In this document: piece by piece, positions 41,536 through 50,606 of the stretch
Layout: every line of letters starts with the position of its first letter
Position numbering within the stretch: position 1 is the stretch's first letter
NCBI GenBank assembly: GCA_004297395.1
Contig: SCUO01000036.1
Location: 1-64,000, forward strand
Length of the DNA stretch: 64,000 bases
Reading direction: 5' to 3'
From: Chloroflexota bacterium
GTDB lineage: Bacteria > Chloroflexota > Limnocylindria > Limnocylindrales > CSP1-4
Notes under the pieces: model-generated
The model's input: the letters and a program-made list of their open reading frames with translations, nothing else
What the model was told of the DNA's origin: nothing
The model's database searches: none
Program-made: the position numbers and the translations under genes

Positions 41536-43383
41536 TCAGCTCCCGCTGCTCGCCTCCGAGTAGGTCTTCGGCAGGGCCTGGGCGCGCGGCCGCCGGCGCA
41601 GGTCCTTCAGGTCGCGCTGGTCGAGCCCGGCCAGGCGGACGAGATCGGCGTTCGCCGTCCGGGTCAGCCGCTCCCGGAGCTTCGAGCTGATGAGCGAGTT
41701 CATGGCCGGGACCTCCATGAGGCTCTTCAGCGTCGCCGCCGGGACCTCGAGCAGGTCGGTCGATTCATCGGCCACGACGTTGGCCGTCCGGGTGCTGCCG
41801 GTCAGGGCCGCGATCTCGCCGAAGAAGTCGCCCGGTCCCATCGACGAGAGCGAGCGGAACTCCTCGCCTTCGGCCGGGATGCCGGCGACGACCCGGCCGC
41901 CCAGGACGAAGAACGCGGCATCGCTCGCGTCGCCGGCCCGGACGACGACGAATCCGGGCGGGGCCGTGGCGACGGTTGCGCCCGCGAGGAACTCGTTGCG
42001 GCGCTCCATCGCCAGGGCCTTGAGCTCCGGCAGGACGTCGATGAGGCGATCGAGGTCGAGCATGTTCGCCGGCCGACCGGCACCGACCGTCGGCGCCGTG
42101 GGCGTCGTCCGGAGCAGCTGGAGCGTCCGCCGCCACTCGGTCGCGGGACGGCCGAGGCCGGGCATGAACTGGGTCCAGACACCGGCCCCGGCGAGCACGA
42201 GCGAGGCGACCACGACGAGCTCCCGGACCGGGAAGACGTCGGCCAGGCCGGCGCCGGCCATGCCCACCAGGAACAGCACGTCGCGGGACACGAAGAACGC
42301 CGAGAAGACGCGGCCCCGCATGTCCCGCGGGATGTGGCGCTGCAGCAGCAGCCGCCGGGCGATCGACATGGGTGCGTTGAGGAAGCCCGTGATCATCACG
42401 AGGACGATGGCGATGTTCATCGTCGGGGCCAGGCCGTAGAGCACGCCGAAGATGCCCATGGCTGCGGTGGCCACGACGAGCCACGAGCCTTCGTTGAGGC
42501 GGTCGCCGAAGCGGGCCATGAGGAAGCTGCCGATGACGAAGCCGACCGAGGTCAGGCCCTCCTGGAGCCCGTACTCGAACTCCGTCCCGCCCAGCTCGCG
42601 AATGGCCATCGGCAGGAGCAGGACGTTCCACAGCCCGAACGACAGAAAGACGGGGGCACCGACGATGAAGATCGACCGCAGGATCGGGGTGCTCCAGAGG
42701 TAGCTCGCGCCGCTCTTCAGGTTGTCGACGACCACCCCGATGGACGTGGGCTCAGGCGCCCCGCCCTTCGGCACGCGGACGACGATGAGCAGGGCGAACG
42801 CCGCGAAGTAGGTCAGCGCGTCGATGAAGAACGGCAGCAGGATGTTCGACGAGGCAAGAAAGCCGGCGGCCGCGAAGCCGACCGCGGTCGAGCCGAACGA
42901 GCTCACTGCCAGGAACGAGTTGGCCTGGGTCAGCTCCTCTTCGGTCGCGATCTCGGGGAGCACCGCCTCCCAGGCCGGATCGAAGAACTGGCGGACCGTG
43001 GCCGAGACGAAGACCAGGCCGTACAGCGCGGCCACGAACGCCTCCGGCCGCTCCTCCGAGAAGAGCGTCATGTAGGCGAGCGGGATCCCGAGGACGATGA
43101 AGCCCCGGAGCAGGTTCGCCAGGAGCAGGATCCGCTTCTTGTCGTAGCGATCGACGAAGACGCCGGCGAACAGCCCGAAGACGAGCGTCGGGATCGCGGT
43201 GACCATCAGCACGGCGCCGACCGCGAAGGCCGAGCCCGTGATCCGGAAGATGAGGATCGCGGCCGCGAGATCCGTGAGCGCCTCGCCGATCGTGGAGATG
43301 AGCTGGGCCGACCACATCAGCGTGAAGTCGCGCTTGCCGAAGATCGCGAACATCGACCTCGAGGCGGGGGCCGGCTGGGTCAT
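41536..43383 (-). CDS. MFS transporter with C-terminal cyclic-nucleotide-binding domain
   Basis: 615 residues. Residues 1 to about 410 form a 12-helix MFS transporter of the enterobactin/macrolide-exporter type (FTLMWSAQLISTIGEALTDLAAAILIF, FAGVFVDRYDKKRILLLAN). Residues about 465-590 form a cNMP barrel with GDFFGEIAALTGSTRTANVVA, keeping the Glu and Arg of cAMP binders. The tail is basic. Ligand-gated export is inferred. It is convergent with the Crp-type gene and near the cyclase. Confidence 0.9.
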   Translation of the reverse strand: MTQPAPASRSMFAIFGKRDFTLMWSAQLISTIGEALTDLAAAILIFRITGSAFAVGAVLMVTAIPTLVFGLFAGVFVDRYDKKRILLLANLLRGFIVLGIPLAYMTLFSEERPEAFVAALYGLVFVSATVRQFFDPAWEAVLPEIATEEELTQANSFLAVSSFGSTAVGFAAAGFLASSNILLPFFIDALTYFAAFALLIVVRVPKGGAPEPTSIGVVVDNLKSGASYLWSTPILRSIFIVGAPVFLSFGLWNVLLLPMAIRELGGTEFEYGLQEGLTSVGFVIGSFLMARFGDRLNEGSWLVVATAAMGIFGVLYGLAPTMNIAIVLVMITGFLNAPMSIARRLLLQRHIPRDMRGRVFSAFFVSRDVLFLVGMAGAGLADVFPVRELVVVASLVLAGAGVWTQFMPGLGRPATEWRRTLQLLRTTPTAPTVGAGRPANMLDLDRLIDVLPELKALAMERRNEFLAGATVATAPPGFVVVRAGDASDAAFFVLGGRVVAGIPAEGEEFRSLSSMGPGDFFGEIAALTGSTRTANVVADESTDLLEVPAATLKSLMEVPAMNSLISSKLRERLTRTANADLVRLAGLDQRDLKDLRRRPRAQALPKTYSEASSGS

Positions 43384-43464
43384 GGATCGGACGCTCCCTC
43401 GCTCGCCGATCGAGACGCGGCAGCCGGCGGGGGTCCGGCACCGGGCGCGGCGATGGCGGCGAGT

Positions 43465-44070
43465 CTATCGTCCGCGGCCGCCCCGTGGGAGGCTTCTGGG
43501 CAGATGGACGCCCTCGGCGGCCAGGAGCGAGGACTTGAGCTCGAGGAGCCGCTCGTGGTCGCCCCACCAGCCGCCGCCGTAGCCGCCGAGGGTGCCGTCG
43601 CCGGCGACCACCCGATGGCATGGCACCAGCATCGCCACGGGGTTGCGACCGACCGCGCCACCCACCGCCCGGGCGGCGCCGGGACGGTCGACCGCCCGGG
43701 CGATGTCGCCGTAGCTCCGGGTCTCGCCGCGCGGGATGGCCCGGACCGCGGCGAGGACCTCGCGATCGAAGGCCGGCCGATCTGACAGGTCGAGGGGCAG
43801 CGCGTCCAGGCCGGCCGAGTCATCGCCGGCCAGGGCTTCGGCCAGCACCGTCGCGGCCCGATCGAGGAGCGCCGGCCGAGCCTCGCCCCCGCCGATCCAA
43901 CGGACCGGGCGACGAAGGCGGGCCTCCAGGCCGGCCTCGAACGCCTCTCGCGTGGTGGTCAGCCCGACGGCCACGACGCCGCGGTCCGAAACCGCGACAT
44001 GAACCGGCCCCCACGGCGCGGCGACCGCCGTCGCAACGAGCCGGTCATCGGGGCGCTGGTCGGCTGCCAT
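43465..44070 (-). CDS. ogt: Methylated-DNA-protein-cysteine methyltransferase
   Basis: 201 residues. The suicide DNA-repair domain has FDREVLAAVRAIPRGETRSYGDIA, the helix RAVGGAVGRNPVAMLVPCHRVV with the acceptor Cys, and GGYGGGWWGDHERLLELK. Removes O6-alkyl groups from guanine. An N-terminal ribonuclease-H-like part precedes it. Divergent from the thioesterase gene. Confidence 0.94.
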   Translation of the reverse strand: MAADQRPDDRLVATAVAAPWGPVHVAVSDRGVVAVGLTTTREAFEAGLEARLRRPVRWIGGGEARPALLDRAATVLAEALAGDDSAGLDALPLDLSDRPAFDREVLAAVRAIPRGETRSYGDIARAVDRPGAARAVGGAVGRNPVAMLVPCHRVVAGDGTLGGYGGGWWGDHERLLELKSSLLAAEGVHLPRSLPRGGRGR

Positions 44071-44103
44071 GACCGGTCGATCGTCTCACGCTCGGCCCGG
44101 CCG

Positions 44104-44109
44104 TACACT
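44104..44109 (+). promoter_or_regulatory. Putative leaderless -10 (TACACT) for the thioesterase gene
   Basis: TACACT, 7 bases, GTG 44117; no Shine-Dalgarno. Confidence 0.45.
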
Positions 44110-44116
44110 CCGCCAC

Positions 44117-44632
44117 GTGCCAGTACCTGTCCAGCCCGCGTCGCGCAGCCGGATCGACGTCCCGACCGACTCCCGTGACATCGCCGGCGACTTCGCCCAC
44201 CTCCATCGGATCGAGGTTCGCTTCGCCGACACCGACGCGATGGGCCACGTCAACAACGCCTCATACCTCACGTACGCCGAGATCGCCCGTGTCGCCTACT
44301 ACGAGGCCGTGTCGGGCGAGCCCCTGCCGCTGGCCACCCACGGGGCGGAGGAGGGGATGATCCTGGCCCAGATCGCGATCTCGTACCGTAGCCCGGCCTT
44401 CTTCGGCGAGACCCTGGCCGTGGAGACGAGGGTCGATCGGATCGGCCGGACCAGCTTCTCGATGGTCCACCGCCTCACCGCGCCCGAGAGTCGCTACGGC
44501 CCGAGCCGCCTCATCGCGGTCGCCGATTCGGTCCTCGTGACGTACGACTACGGGAGCGACCGGGCGATCGACGTGCCCGCCGAGCTGGCCGTCGCGATCG
44601 AGAGCTTCGAGGGCCGCGCCCTCCGCGGCTGA
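44117..44632 (+). CDS. Acyl-CoA thioesterase, 4HBT/YbgC type
   Basis: 171 residues, hot-dog fold. IEVRFADTDAMGHVNNASYLTYAEIARVAYYEAV holds the catalytic Asp region of 4-hydroxybenzoyl-CoA thioesterase-like enzymes, and QIAISYRSPAFFGETLAVETRV is the second strand pair. Substrate unknown. The start is GTG 44117, 16 codons inside the ORF-track model, chosen for the leaderless -10. Confidence 0.88.
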   Translation: MPVPVQPASRSRIDVPTDSRDIAGDFAHLHRIEVRFADTDAMGHVNNASYLTYAEIARVAYYEAVSGEPLPLATHGAEEGMILAQIAISYRSPAFFGETLAVETRVDRIGRTSFSMVHRLTAPESRYGPSRLIAVADSVLVTYDYGSDRAIDVPAELAVAIESFEGRALRG

Positions 44633-45153
44633 TCGGGGCCCGCGGCCGCCCGGCGCCCCCGCCGCCCGCGACCGCCCGGCGCCGCCCGGCGCCGCCCGGC
44701 CCCGTTCCGCTGTCGTCCCGGCCCGATGCCCCGCTCCGCTGTCGCGACCCGGCGCCGCTCCATTCTCGCGGGCCGCCCGAAGCACCGCTCCAAATGCTCC
44801 GCCCGGATGAGGCTCGATCGGCTGCGGCCGAGCCAGTCCTGTCTTGCATCGGGCGCACGGCTCCGACGTCCGGTTGCACAAGATGCATGTAACCGCCCGG
44901 GAGGCGTCCCGCCGGCGCGGTTGGCCGGCAACTGACTGCGACGCGTGCGCCGAAGCCGTCGTCGAAGGCCGATTGCTTGCGCCACCTGCACGATGTCGAC
45001 GAGTGAGGCGCGCGTGCCATCCGCGGGGCGTCGGTTACATGCGCCTGGTGCAAGCGAGGCGATCAGGCCCTGAGCTGGACGACGGCGAGCCCAGCGACCT
45101 CCGAGAGGACGGGCGGCGCCAGCGCCCGCGGCGGGGCCTGAGCCCAGACCCGA
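44633..45153. repeat. Gene-free stretch with long inverted repeat and GC-rich tandem repeats
   Basis: 521 bases without a supportable gene. 44650-44700 has tandem CGCCGCCCGG-like units. TTGCACAAGATGCATGTAACCG (44874-44895) and the complement of 45032-45053 agree at 19 of 22 bases, bounding a 180-base segment. Small ORFs here on both strands encode arginine-rich peptides without homology. It could be a non-autonomous element or decayed DNA. Confidence 0.5.
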
Positions 45154-46422
45154 TCAGGCCTCGAAGCGCCGGAAGACCGCGACCGCGTTCTGGCCGCCGA
45201 AACCGAAGCCGTTGATCATCGCCGTGTCGACCCGCAGCTGACGCTTCACGTTCGGGGTGTAGTCGAGATCACACTCCGGGTCCGGCTCGCGGTAGTTGAT
45301 GGTCGGCGGGATCCAGCCGTCCTTGATGGCTCCGACCGCGGCGATGCCGGCGACCGCTCCGGCCGCGCCGAGCATGTGCCCGACCATCGACTTCGGCGAG
45401 GAGATCGCCAGGCTGGCCGCCCGGTCGCCGAAGGCCCGTTTGATCGCCTTCGTCTCGGTCACGTCGTTGAGCGGGGTCGAGGTGCCGTGGGCGACGAGGT
45501 AGTCGACGTCGGTCGGCCCGATGCCGGCATGGCGCATCGCCCCGGCCATCGCCATGGCTGCGCCGCGGCCCGTGGGCTCCGGCGCCGAGATGTGGAAGGC
45601 ATCGGCCGTCAGGGCCGCCCCGATGAGCTCGGCCAGGATCGGCGCGCCGCGAGCCAGGGCATGCTCCGCGGATTCGATGACCATGACCCCGGCCCCCTCG
45701 CCGAAGACGAAGCCGTCGCGGGTCCGATCGAACGGCCGGGAGGCGCCCTCGGGATCATCGTTGCGCTTCGAGAGGGCGCCCATGTTCGACAGGGCGGCGA
45801 AGGCCATGGCCAGGAGCGGCGCCTCCGAGCCGCCGGCGATGACCACGTCGCACTCGCCGCCGGCGATGAGCCGGAGGGCGTCCTGGAAGGCGATGACGCC
45901 CGAGGCGCAGGCGGCGACCTGGGTGATGACCGGCCCGGTGAGCCCGTAGCGCATCGATACCTGGGCCGCGGCCATGCTGCCCGAGAGGGCCGGGATGGCG
46001 AACGGGCTGACCTGCCCGGGGCCCCGGTCGCGAATCGTGTTGGCGCCCTCGATGACCTGCTCCATGCCGCCGCCGCCGGTGTTCAGGACGACCGCGGCCC
46101 GATCGCGCTGCTCCGGGGTCCAGGTCGAGAAGTCCAGCCCCGCCCGCCCGACCGCCTCGGTCGCGGCCGCCATCCCGAAGTGGATGAAGCGGCTCATCCG
46201 ACGGGCCATCTTGCGGTCCATCGCGACGTTGGGGTCGAAGCCCTTGACCTCGGCCGCGATCTTGACGTCGTGGCCCGTCGTGTCGAACGTCGTGATCGGT
46301 CCGCCGCCCGGCTTGCCGGCGAGGAGATTCGTCCAGAACGTCTCGGCGTCATTGCCGATCGGGGTGACGGCCCCCATCCCGGTCACGACGGCCCGGCGCG
46401 CTGGATCCTGGCTAGGCGGCAC
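45154..46422 (-). CDS. fabF: Beta-ketoacyl-ACP synthase II (first KAS II gene)
   Basis: 422 residues. Condenses malonyl-ACP with acyl-ACP in fatty acid elongation. The catalytic triad is complete: Cys in VAACASGVIAFQDAL, His in LVAHGTSTPLND, and Lys/His in SPKSMVGHMLGAAG. GTG start with GAGGAG upstream. It is third after fabD and a second KAS II gene, separated from the latter by 173 bases that hold no gene. Confidence 0.95.
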   Translation of the reverse strand: MPPSQDPARRAVVTGMGAVTPIGNDAETFWTNLLAGKPGGGPITTFDTTGHDVKIAAEVKGFDPNVAMDRKMARRMSRFIHFGMAAATEAVGRAGLDFSTWTPEQRDRAAVVLNTGGGGMEQVIEGANTIRDRGPGQVSPFAIPALSGSMAAAQVSMRYGLTGPVITQVAACASGVIAFQDALRLIAGGECDVVIAGGSEAPLLAMAFAALSNMGALSKRNDDPEGASRPFDRTRDGFVFGEGAGVMVIESAEHALARGAPILAELIGAALTADAFHISAPEPTGRGAAMAMAGAMRHAGIGPTDVDYLVAHGTSTPLNDVTETKAIKRAFGDRAASLAISSPKSMVGHMLGAAGAVAGIAAVGAIKDGWIPPTINYREPDPECDLDYTPNVKRQLRVDTAMINGFGFGGQNAVAVFRRFEA

Positions 46423-46595
46423 GGGCTGCTCCTCTGGGTCGGGTCATCGCGGGCGATTGTAGCCGCGCCGACCCTGACGGCCGCTCAGGTGCGTTCGGCG
46501 CAAGGCGGCCCGGAGCAGGCGAAGCGAGCGCACTCCAACGTGCGTGAGCGAGTCGCGCACGGGCCAACGCGGCGCCGGACGCGCATCAGCGGCCG

Positions 46596-47870
46596 TCAAT
46601 CGCCGTCGTAGCGCTTGAAGATCACCGCGCCGTTGTGCCCACCGAGGCCGATGTTGTTCGAGAGGGCGTAGCGGATCGGCATTCGGACCGTTTCGTCGAC
46701 GACCCAGAGGTCGCACTCGGGATCCGGGTCGCGGTAGTTGAGGGTCCCGGGCACGGTCTGCTCGGCGACCGACATGACCGTGGCGAAGGCCTCGAAGGCC
46801 CCGGCTGCGCCCATCATGTGGCCGGTCATCGACTTCGTGGCGCTGATGGCGAGCGAGCGCCGGTCCCCGGCCGCCCGATCCCCGAAGACCGCCCAGATGG
46901 CCTCGGCCTCGCGGGCGTCGCCGACCGGGGTCGAGGTGCCGTGCGGGTTGATGAGGTCGACCTCATCGGCCGGGACGCCGCGGCGGTCGAGGGCCATCCT
47001 CATCGCCCGCGACGAGCCCGTCCCGTGCTCGATCGGCTGGATCATGTCCCAGCCGTCGGCGGCCGACCCGTAGCCGACCACCTCGGCGTAGATCCGGGCT
47101 CCGCGGGCCTTGGCCAGCTCGAGGTCCTCCAGGAACAGCCCGCCCGCGCCCTCGCCCAGGACGAAGCCGTTGCGCGTCGCGTCGAACGGTCGTGAGACCG
47201 TCTGGAGGGGCTCGCCGGGCCGGGGCGAGCCGAGGCCGCGCATGTTGCCGAACCCGGCGTGGGCGACCTCGATGAGTGGCGCTTCGGTCGACCCGCTGAT
47301 GACCGCGATGCAGTCGCCGCGACGGATGACCTCGGCCGCCTCGGCCACGTTGTGGGTCCCGGTGGCGCAGGCCGAGACCATGCACACGTTGTGGCCGATC
47401 GCGCCGGTCTCGATGGCGATCATGCCCGACGTCGAGTCGACGAGGGCGTTGGCGATGAACGTCGGCGGGACGCGGTTGGGGCCCTTGTCGTGGAGCGTCT
47501 TGTAGCTCTCGATCATTAGGCGCTGCCCGCCGGCGCCGGAGCCGAAGACGACGCCCACGTCGGTCCGGTTGGCGTCGCTGATCTCGAAGCCCGAGTCGGC
47601 CAGGGCCTGCTTGGCCGCGGCGACGCCGAAGTGCATCTCGCTCTCGCTGCGGCGCACCGCCTTGGCGTCCATCCAGGCGGTCGCCTCGAAGTCGCGGACC
47701 TCGCCGGCCGCCTTCTGCTCGTAGCCGGAGACATCGAACCTGGTGATCTCGCCCAGGCCGGACACGCCGTTGACGAGGTTGGACCAGGCGGTCGACACGT
47801 CGTTGCCGACCGGGCTGATGACGCCAAGGCCGGTCACGACGACGCGGCGGTTGTAGTCGGGTCTGCGCAC
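46596..47870 (-). CDS. fabF: Beta-ketoacyl-ACP synthase II (second KAS II gene)
   Basis: 424 residues. Cys in VSACATGTHNVAEAA, His in LINPHGTSTPVGDAREAEA, and Lys/His in ATKSMTGHMMGAAG are all present, so it is active rather than a chain-length factor. The start is GTG 47870 (VRRPDYNRRVVVTGLG) with AAGGAG upstream; the ORF track adds 17 residues across that Shine-Dalgarno. It follows fabD by 22 bases. The paired KAS genes recall kasA-kasB of mycobacteria. Confidence 0.95.
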   Translation of the reverse strand: MRRPDYNRRVVVTGLGVISPVGNDVSTAWSNLVNGVSGLGEITRFDVSGYEQKAAGEVRDFEATAWMDAKAVRRSESEMHFGVAAAKQALADSGFEISDANRTDVGVVFGSGAGGQRLMIESYKTLHDKGPNRVPPTFIANALVDSTSGMIAIETGAIGHNVCMVSACATGTHNVAEAAEVIRRGDCIAVISGSTEAPLIEVAHAGFGNMRGLGSPRPGEPLQTVSRPFDATRNGFVLGEGAGGLFLEDLELAKARGARIYAEVVGYGSAADGWDMIQPIEHGTGSSRAMRMALDRRGVPADEVDLINPHGTSTPVGDAREAEAIWAVFGDRAAGDRRSLAISATKSMTGHMMGAAGAFEAFATVMSVAEQTVPGTLNYRDPDPECDLWVVDETVRMPIRYALSNNIGLGGHNGAVIFKRYDGD

Positions 47871-47892
47871 TTGGGGCGGCTCCTTCGGGTGG

Positions 47893-48867
47893 TCAGGCGT
47901 CGCCCGGGGACGGGGCGGCAAAGGGCAGGGCTAGTCGGTCGGGGGCGGCCGGGTCATCCACGGCGACGACCTCGACTCCGGTCGCGATGCGCTTGATCAG
48001 GCCGGTGAGGACGCGGCCGGGGCCGATCTCGATGAACGTGTCGACGCCGGCCGCGACCATCGTTTCGACGGCCCGGACCCAGTCGACACCCGTGGTGAGG
48101 TGCTCGACGAGCTCGGCTCGGCAGGCGTCGCCAGTCGTGAGCCGCCGCGCATCGGCGTTGCCGAGGAGGGGCGTGGACGGGTCCGCGAAGTCGACCGTCG
48201 CCAGCACCTCGCGCATCGCAAAGGCGGCCTCGGCCATGAGGGGCGAATGGGCGGCGACGCTCACCGGGAGCACGATCGCGCGCCGCGCGCCGAGCTCCTT
48301 CGCGATCTCGGCGCCGGCCTCGATGGCGGCCCGCTCGCCGGACGCCACGACCTGGCCCGGGGCGTTCCGGTTGGCGACGACGAACGTCCCTGCGGCGCCG
48401 GCACGGGCCACGAGCTCGGGGAGGTGGACGTCGTCGAGGCCGATGATCGCGGCCATCGCGCCCTCGTGATCCTCGCCCGAGGTCTGCATCAGCCGGCCGC
48501 GTTCGCGGACGAGGCGAATCCCGTCGGCCAGCGAGAGCACGCCGGTCGCCACCATCGCCGAGTACTGACCCATGGAGTGGCCGGCGGCGAACGCGGGCGT
48601 CGGGGCTGCGATCCCGGCGGCACCCCAGCGCTCGTTGATCGCGGCGAGGTACGCGATCGAGGTTGCGAGGAGGGCGGGCTGGGCGTTCTCGGTCAGGTTG
48701 AGGACGTCCTCCGGGCCACCCCAGGCAAGCGCGCTGATCGGCTCGTCGAGGGCGGCATCGGCGGCCTCGAAGACCGAGGCCGCGGCCGGCGAGGCGGCGG
48801 CGAGGGCCTGGCCCATGCCGACCGCATGGGAACCCTGGCCGGGGAAGATGAATGCGACGCTTGCCAT
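47893..48867 (-). CDS. fabD: Malonyl-CoA:ACP transacylase
   Basis: 324 residues. Loads malonyl groups onto ACP. VAFIFPGQGSHAVGMG is the oxyanion segment, AAGHSMGQYSAMVA holds the catalytic Ser, and VSVAAHSPLMAEAA the catalytic His. The start is ATG 48867 with AGGAG upstream; the ORF track adds 45 residues. First gene of the fab operon and divergent from a MarR-type gene. No acpP or fabG is seen with it. Confidence 0.95.
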   Translation of the reverse strand: MASVAFIFPGQGSHAVGMGQALAAASPAAASVFEAADAALDEPISALAWGGPEDVLNLTENAQPALLATSIAYLAAINERWGAAGIAAPTPAFAAGHSMGQYSAMVATGVLSLADGIRLVRERGRLMQTSGEDHEGAMAAIIGLDDVHLPELVARAGAAGTFVVANRNAPGQVVASGERAAIEAGAEIAKELGARRAIVLPVSVAAHSPLMAEAAFAMREVLATVDFADPSTPLLGNADARRLTTGDACRAELVEHLTTGVDWVRAVETMVAAGVDTFIEIGPGRVLTGLIKRIATGVEVVAVDDPAAPDRLALPFAAPSPGDA

Positions 48868-49036
48868 TGGCTCCTGGGTTGGTGTCGGGGCGCGGACGAA
48901 GGCACGCGCGTGGTCTGCGGGGGAGGGCGCCCCACGGGACGCGCCCCGAATGGTGCCTCGTCGGCAGCCGCCCGAGCGTGGAATCCGTGCGCTCGTGCAC
49001 ACGATCGGCGCTCAGTGCGGTACGCTGCCGCGCGTC

Positions 49037-49621
49037 ATGGCCCTGCCCGCCCAGCCTCGTCCGCGCCGGCCCCGGGCCGCCACCGTCCGGGCCATCGCCC
49101 GGCGCTTCGAATCCGACCTCTCGGCATCGGTCATGGCGGCCGGCCCGCGGGTTCCCAACGTCCGCCAGATCTCGGAGCGGGTGGCGATGGGCCGGGCGCT
49201 CTGGCGCGAGCTCGTCATCGGGTTCGCCTCGCAGCTGGCCGATCTCCGGCTCGGGTTCACCCAGCTCGCGGCCCTCTACGTCCTGGCCGACGGCAGCACC
49301 ACGACGATCGGCGAGCTGGCCGAGTCGCTGGGCCGTTCGCCGTCGGCCACGAGCCGGCTGGTCGACGGGCTCGTCCGGCGCAGGCTCGTGGAGCGCCACG
49401 AGGAGCCGGAGGATCGACGCCAGCGCTCGGTGGCGCTGACGCAGCGCGGCCAGGCAATCCTCCGGGGGGTCGATCGGGCCCGGGCCGACCAGTTCCTGAC
49501 CGCGGTCCGGCCGCTGCCCACGCCCGAGCGAGCCCTCGTGGCCATGGGCGTCGCGGCTCTCGCGACCCGGGCGTTCTCGCGCAAGGGCCGGGTCGTTCGC
49601 GGGGACCCCGAGCGCCACTGA
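49037..49621 (+). CDS. MarR family transcriptional regulator
   Basis: 194 residues with an extended N terminus of about 55 residues and a winged helix (STTTIGELAESLGRSPSATSRLVDGLVRRRLVERHEEPEDRRQRSVALTQRG). Divergent from fabD with 169 bases between, so control of the fab operon is possible but unproven. The ORF-track model starts 155 codons earlier inside fabD. Confidence 0.88.
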   Translation: MALPAQPRPRRPRAATVRAIARRFESDLSASVMAAGPRVPNVRQISERVAMGRALWRELVIGFASQLADLRLGFTQLAALYVLADGSTTTIGELAESLGRSPSATSRLVDGLVRRRLVERHEEPEDRRQRSVALTQRGQAILRGVDRARADQFLTAVRPLPTPERALVAMGVAALATRAFSRKGRVVRGDPERH

Positions 49622-49671
49622 CGGCGGCGGCTGCCCTCGGGTCGTTGGCCCGCCAAGCCCCGGAACGGCGC

Positions 49672-50478
49672 TCAGCCTCCCGCGCCGCGGCGGCGCCGGG
49701 CGAGGACCATGCCACCGACGAGCCCGAGCGCGAGGAGTCCGGCGATGACGACCGCGAGGCCGCCTGGTCCGCCGCCCGACGCTCCCGACTCGTCGCCGGC
49801 GGGTCGTGCAGTGGCGTCGGCCGACGGCGACGACGACGGTGAAGACGAGGGCGAGTTGCCCGGCTCGTCCGAGGCCGTCCCCGAGGGCTGGGTCGTCGCG
49901 GGCGACGCGTCCGGCGACCGCGTCGTGGCCTCGGTCGGGCCGGCCGTGGCGACGACCGCCGGCGTGGGTGCCGGTGTTGGACGGGGCGTGGGACGGGGCG
50001 TCGGGGCGGGGGTCGGCGTCTTGGTGGGGGCGGGAGTCGGAGCCGGGGTCGCGGCGGAGAGGACGGTGACCGAGCCGCTCATCTGCTCCGGATGGATCTC
50101 GCAGAAGTATGGGAACGTCCCGATCGATGGGAACGTCGTCGTGAACGAATCGCCATCGAGCAGCAGGCCCCCCGAGGCCGGGCTGTCCGCGAACCGGTCG
50201 TCGATCGCCCCGGGCGCCCCGCTGGTGACGCTGTGGGGCTCGCCCGATGCATGCCATGTGACCTGGTCGCCGACGGTGACCGTCAGGCTCGACCCCCCGC
50301 CGGCTGCCACGTAGCGGTAGTTGATCGCCTGAACGATGTGCCCGGCGGCCAGTCCCGGGTCCGCCTCGATGAGCAGCCCCAGCGCTACGGCAAGCGCAAT
50401 CGCGAGGGTTGCAGTCCGAGATGCCGCGTGGCGAATCGCCCGCGCCCGGCTATGCCGCGGCGGGCTCCATGCGTCCAT
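49672..50478 (-). CDS. Membrane-anchored cupredoxin
   Basis: 268 residues: signal peptide (TLAIALAVALGLLIEADPGLAAG), cupredoxin domain with TWHASGEPHSVTSG and YFCEIHPEQMSG (Cys, His, Met of a type 1 copper site), a Pro/Thr/Ser-rich linker of about 85 residues (TPAPTPRPTPRPTP), and a C-terminal membrane helix followed by RRRRGAGG. It should present a blue-copper protein on the outer face of the membrane. Convergent with the MarR gene and divergent from the CHRD gene. Confidence 0.88.
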   Translation of the reverse strand: MDAWSPPRHSRARAIRHAASRTATLAIALAVALGLLIEADPGLAAGHIVQAINYRYVAAGGGSSLTVTVGDQVTWHASGEPHSVTSGAPGAIDDRFADSPASGGLLLDGDSFTTTFPSIGTFPYFCEIHPEQMSGSVTVLSAATPAPTPAPTKTPTPAPTPRPTPRPTPAPTPAVVATAGPTEATTRSPDASPATTQPSGTASDEPGNSPSSSPSSSPSADATARPAGDESGASGGGPGGLAVVIAGLLALGLVGGMVLARRRRGAGG

Positions 50479-50485
50479 GGCCCGT

Positions 50486-50542
50486 ATACGAGTGCCGCGG
50501 CCGGGCGGATCTCGGAGATCCGATCCGGGACGCCGCTCGTAT
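50486..50542. promoter_or_regulatory. 57-base interrupted palindrome between divergent copper-cluster genes
   Basis: ATACGAG-N13-CGGATCTC-G-GAGATCCG-N13-CTCGTAT, with all four arms symmetric about base 50514. It lies between the divergent cupredoxin and CHRD genes, so it may be a shared operator. Confidence 0.6.
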
Positions 50543-50606
50543 GCCCTCCCATCGGACCGGCGGCGCGCCCAGACGCGCCGGCCCGCCGGCGATAGTGGAG
50601 GAAGGC

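Noticed and set aside
42334-43785. 483-residue plus-strand ORF
   Set aside because: Antisense shadow of the MFS/cNMP and ogt genes.
44726-45215. Small ORFs on both strands in the gap before fabF
   Set aside because: Arginine-rich, no Shine-Dalgarno, no homology; they arise from the inverted repeats and GC-rich sequence.
47954-50257. 767-residue minus-strand ORF
   Set aside because: Out-of-frame reading across fabD, MarR and the cupredoxin gene; Arg/Gly/Asp-rich without domains.
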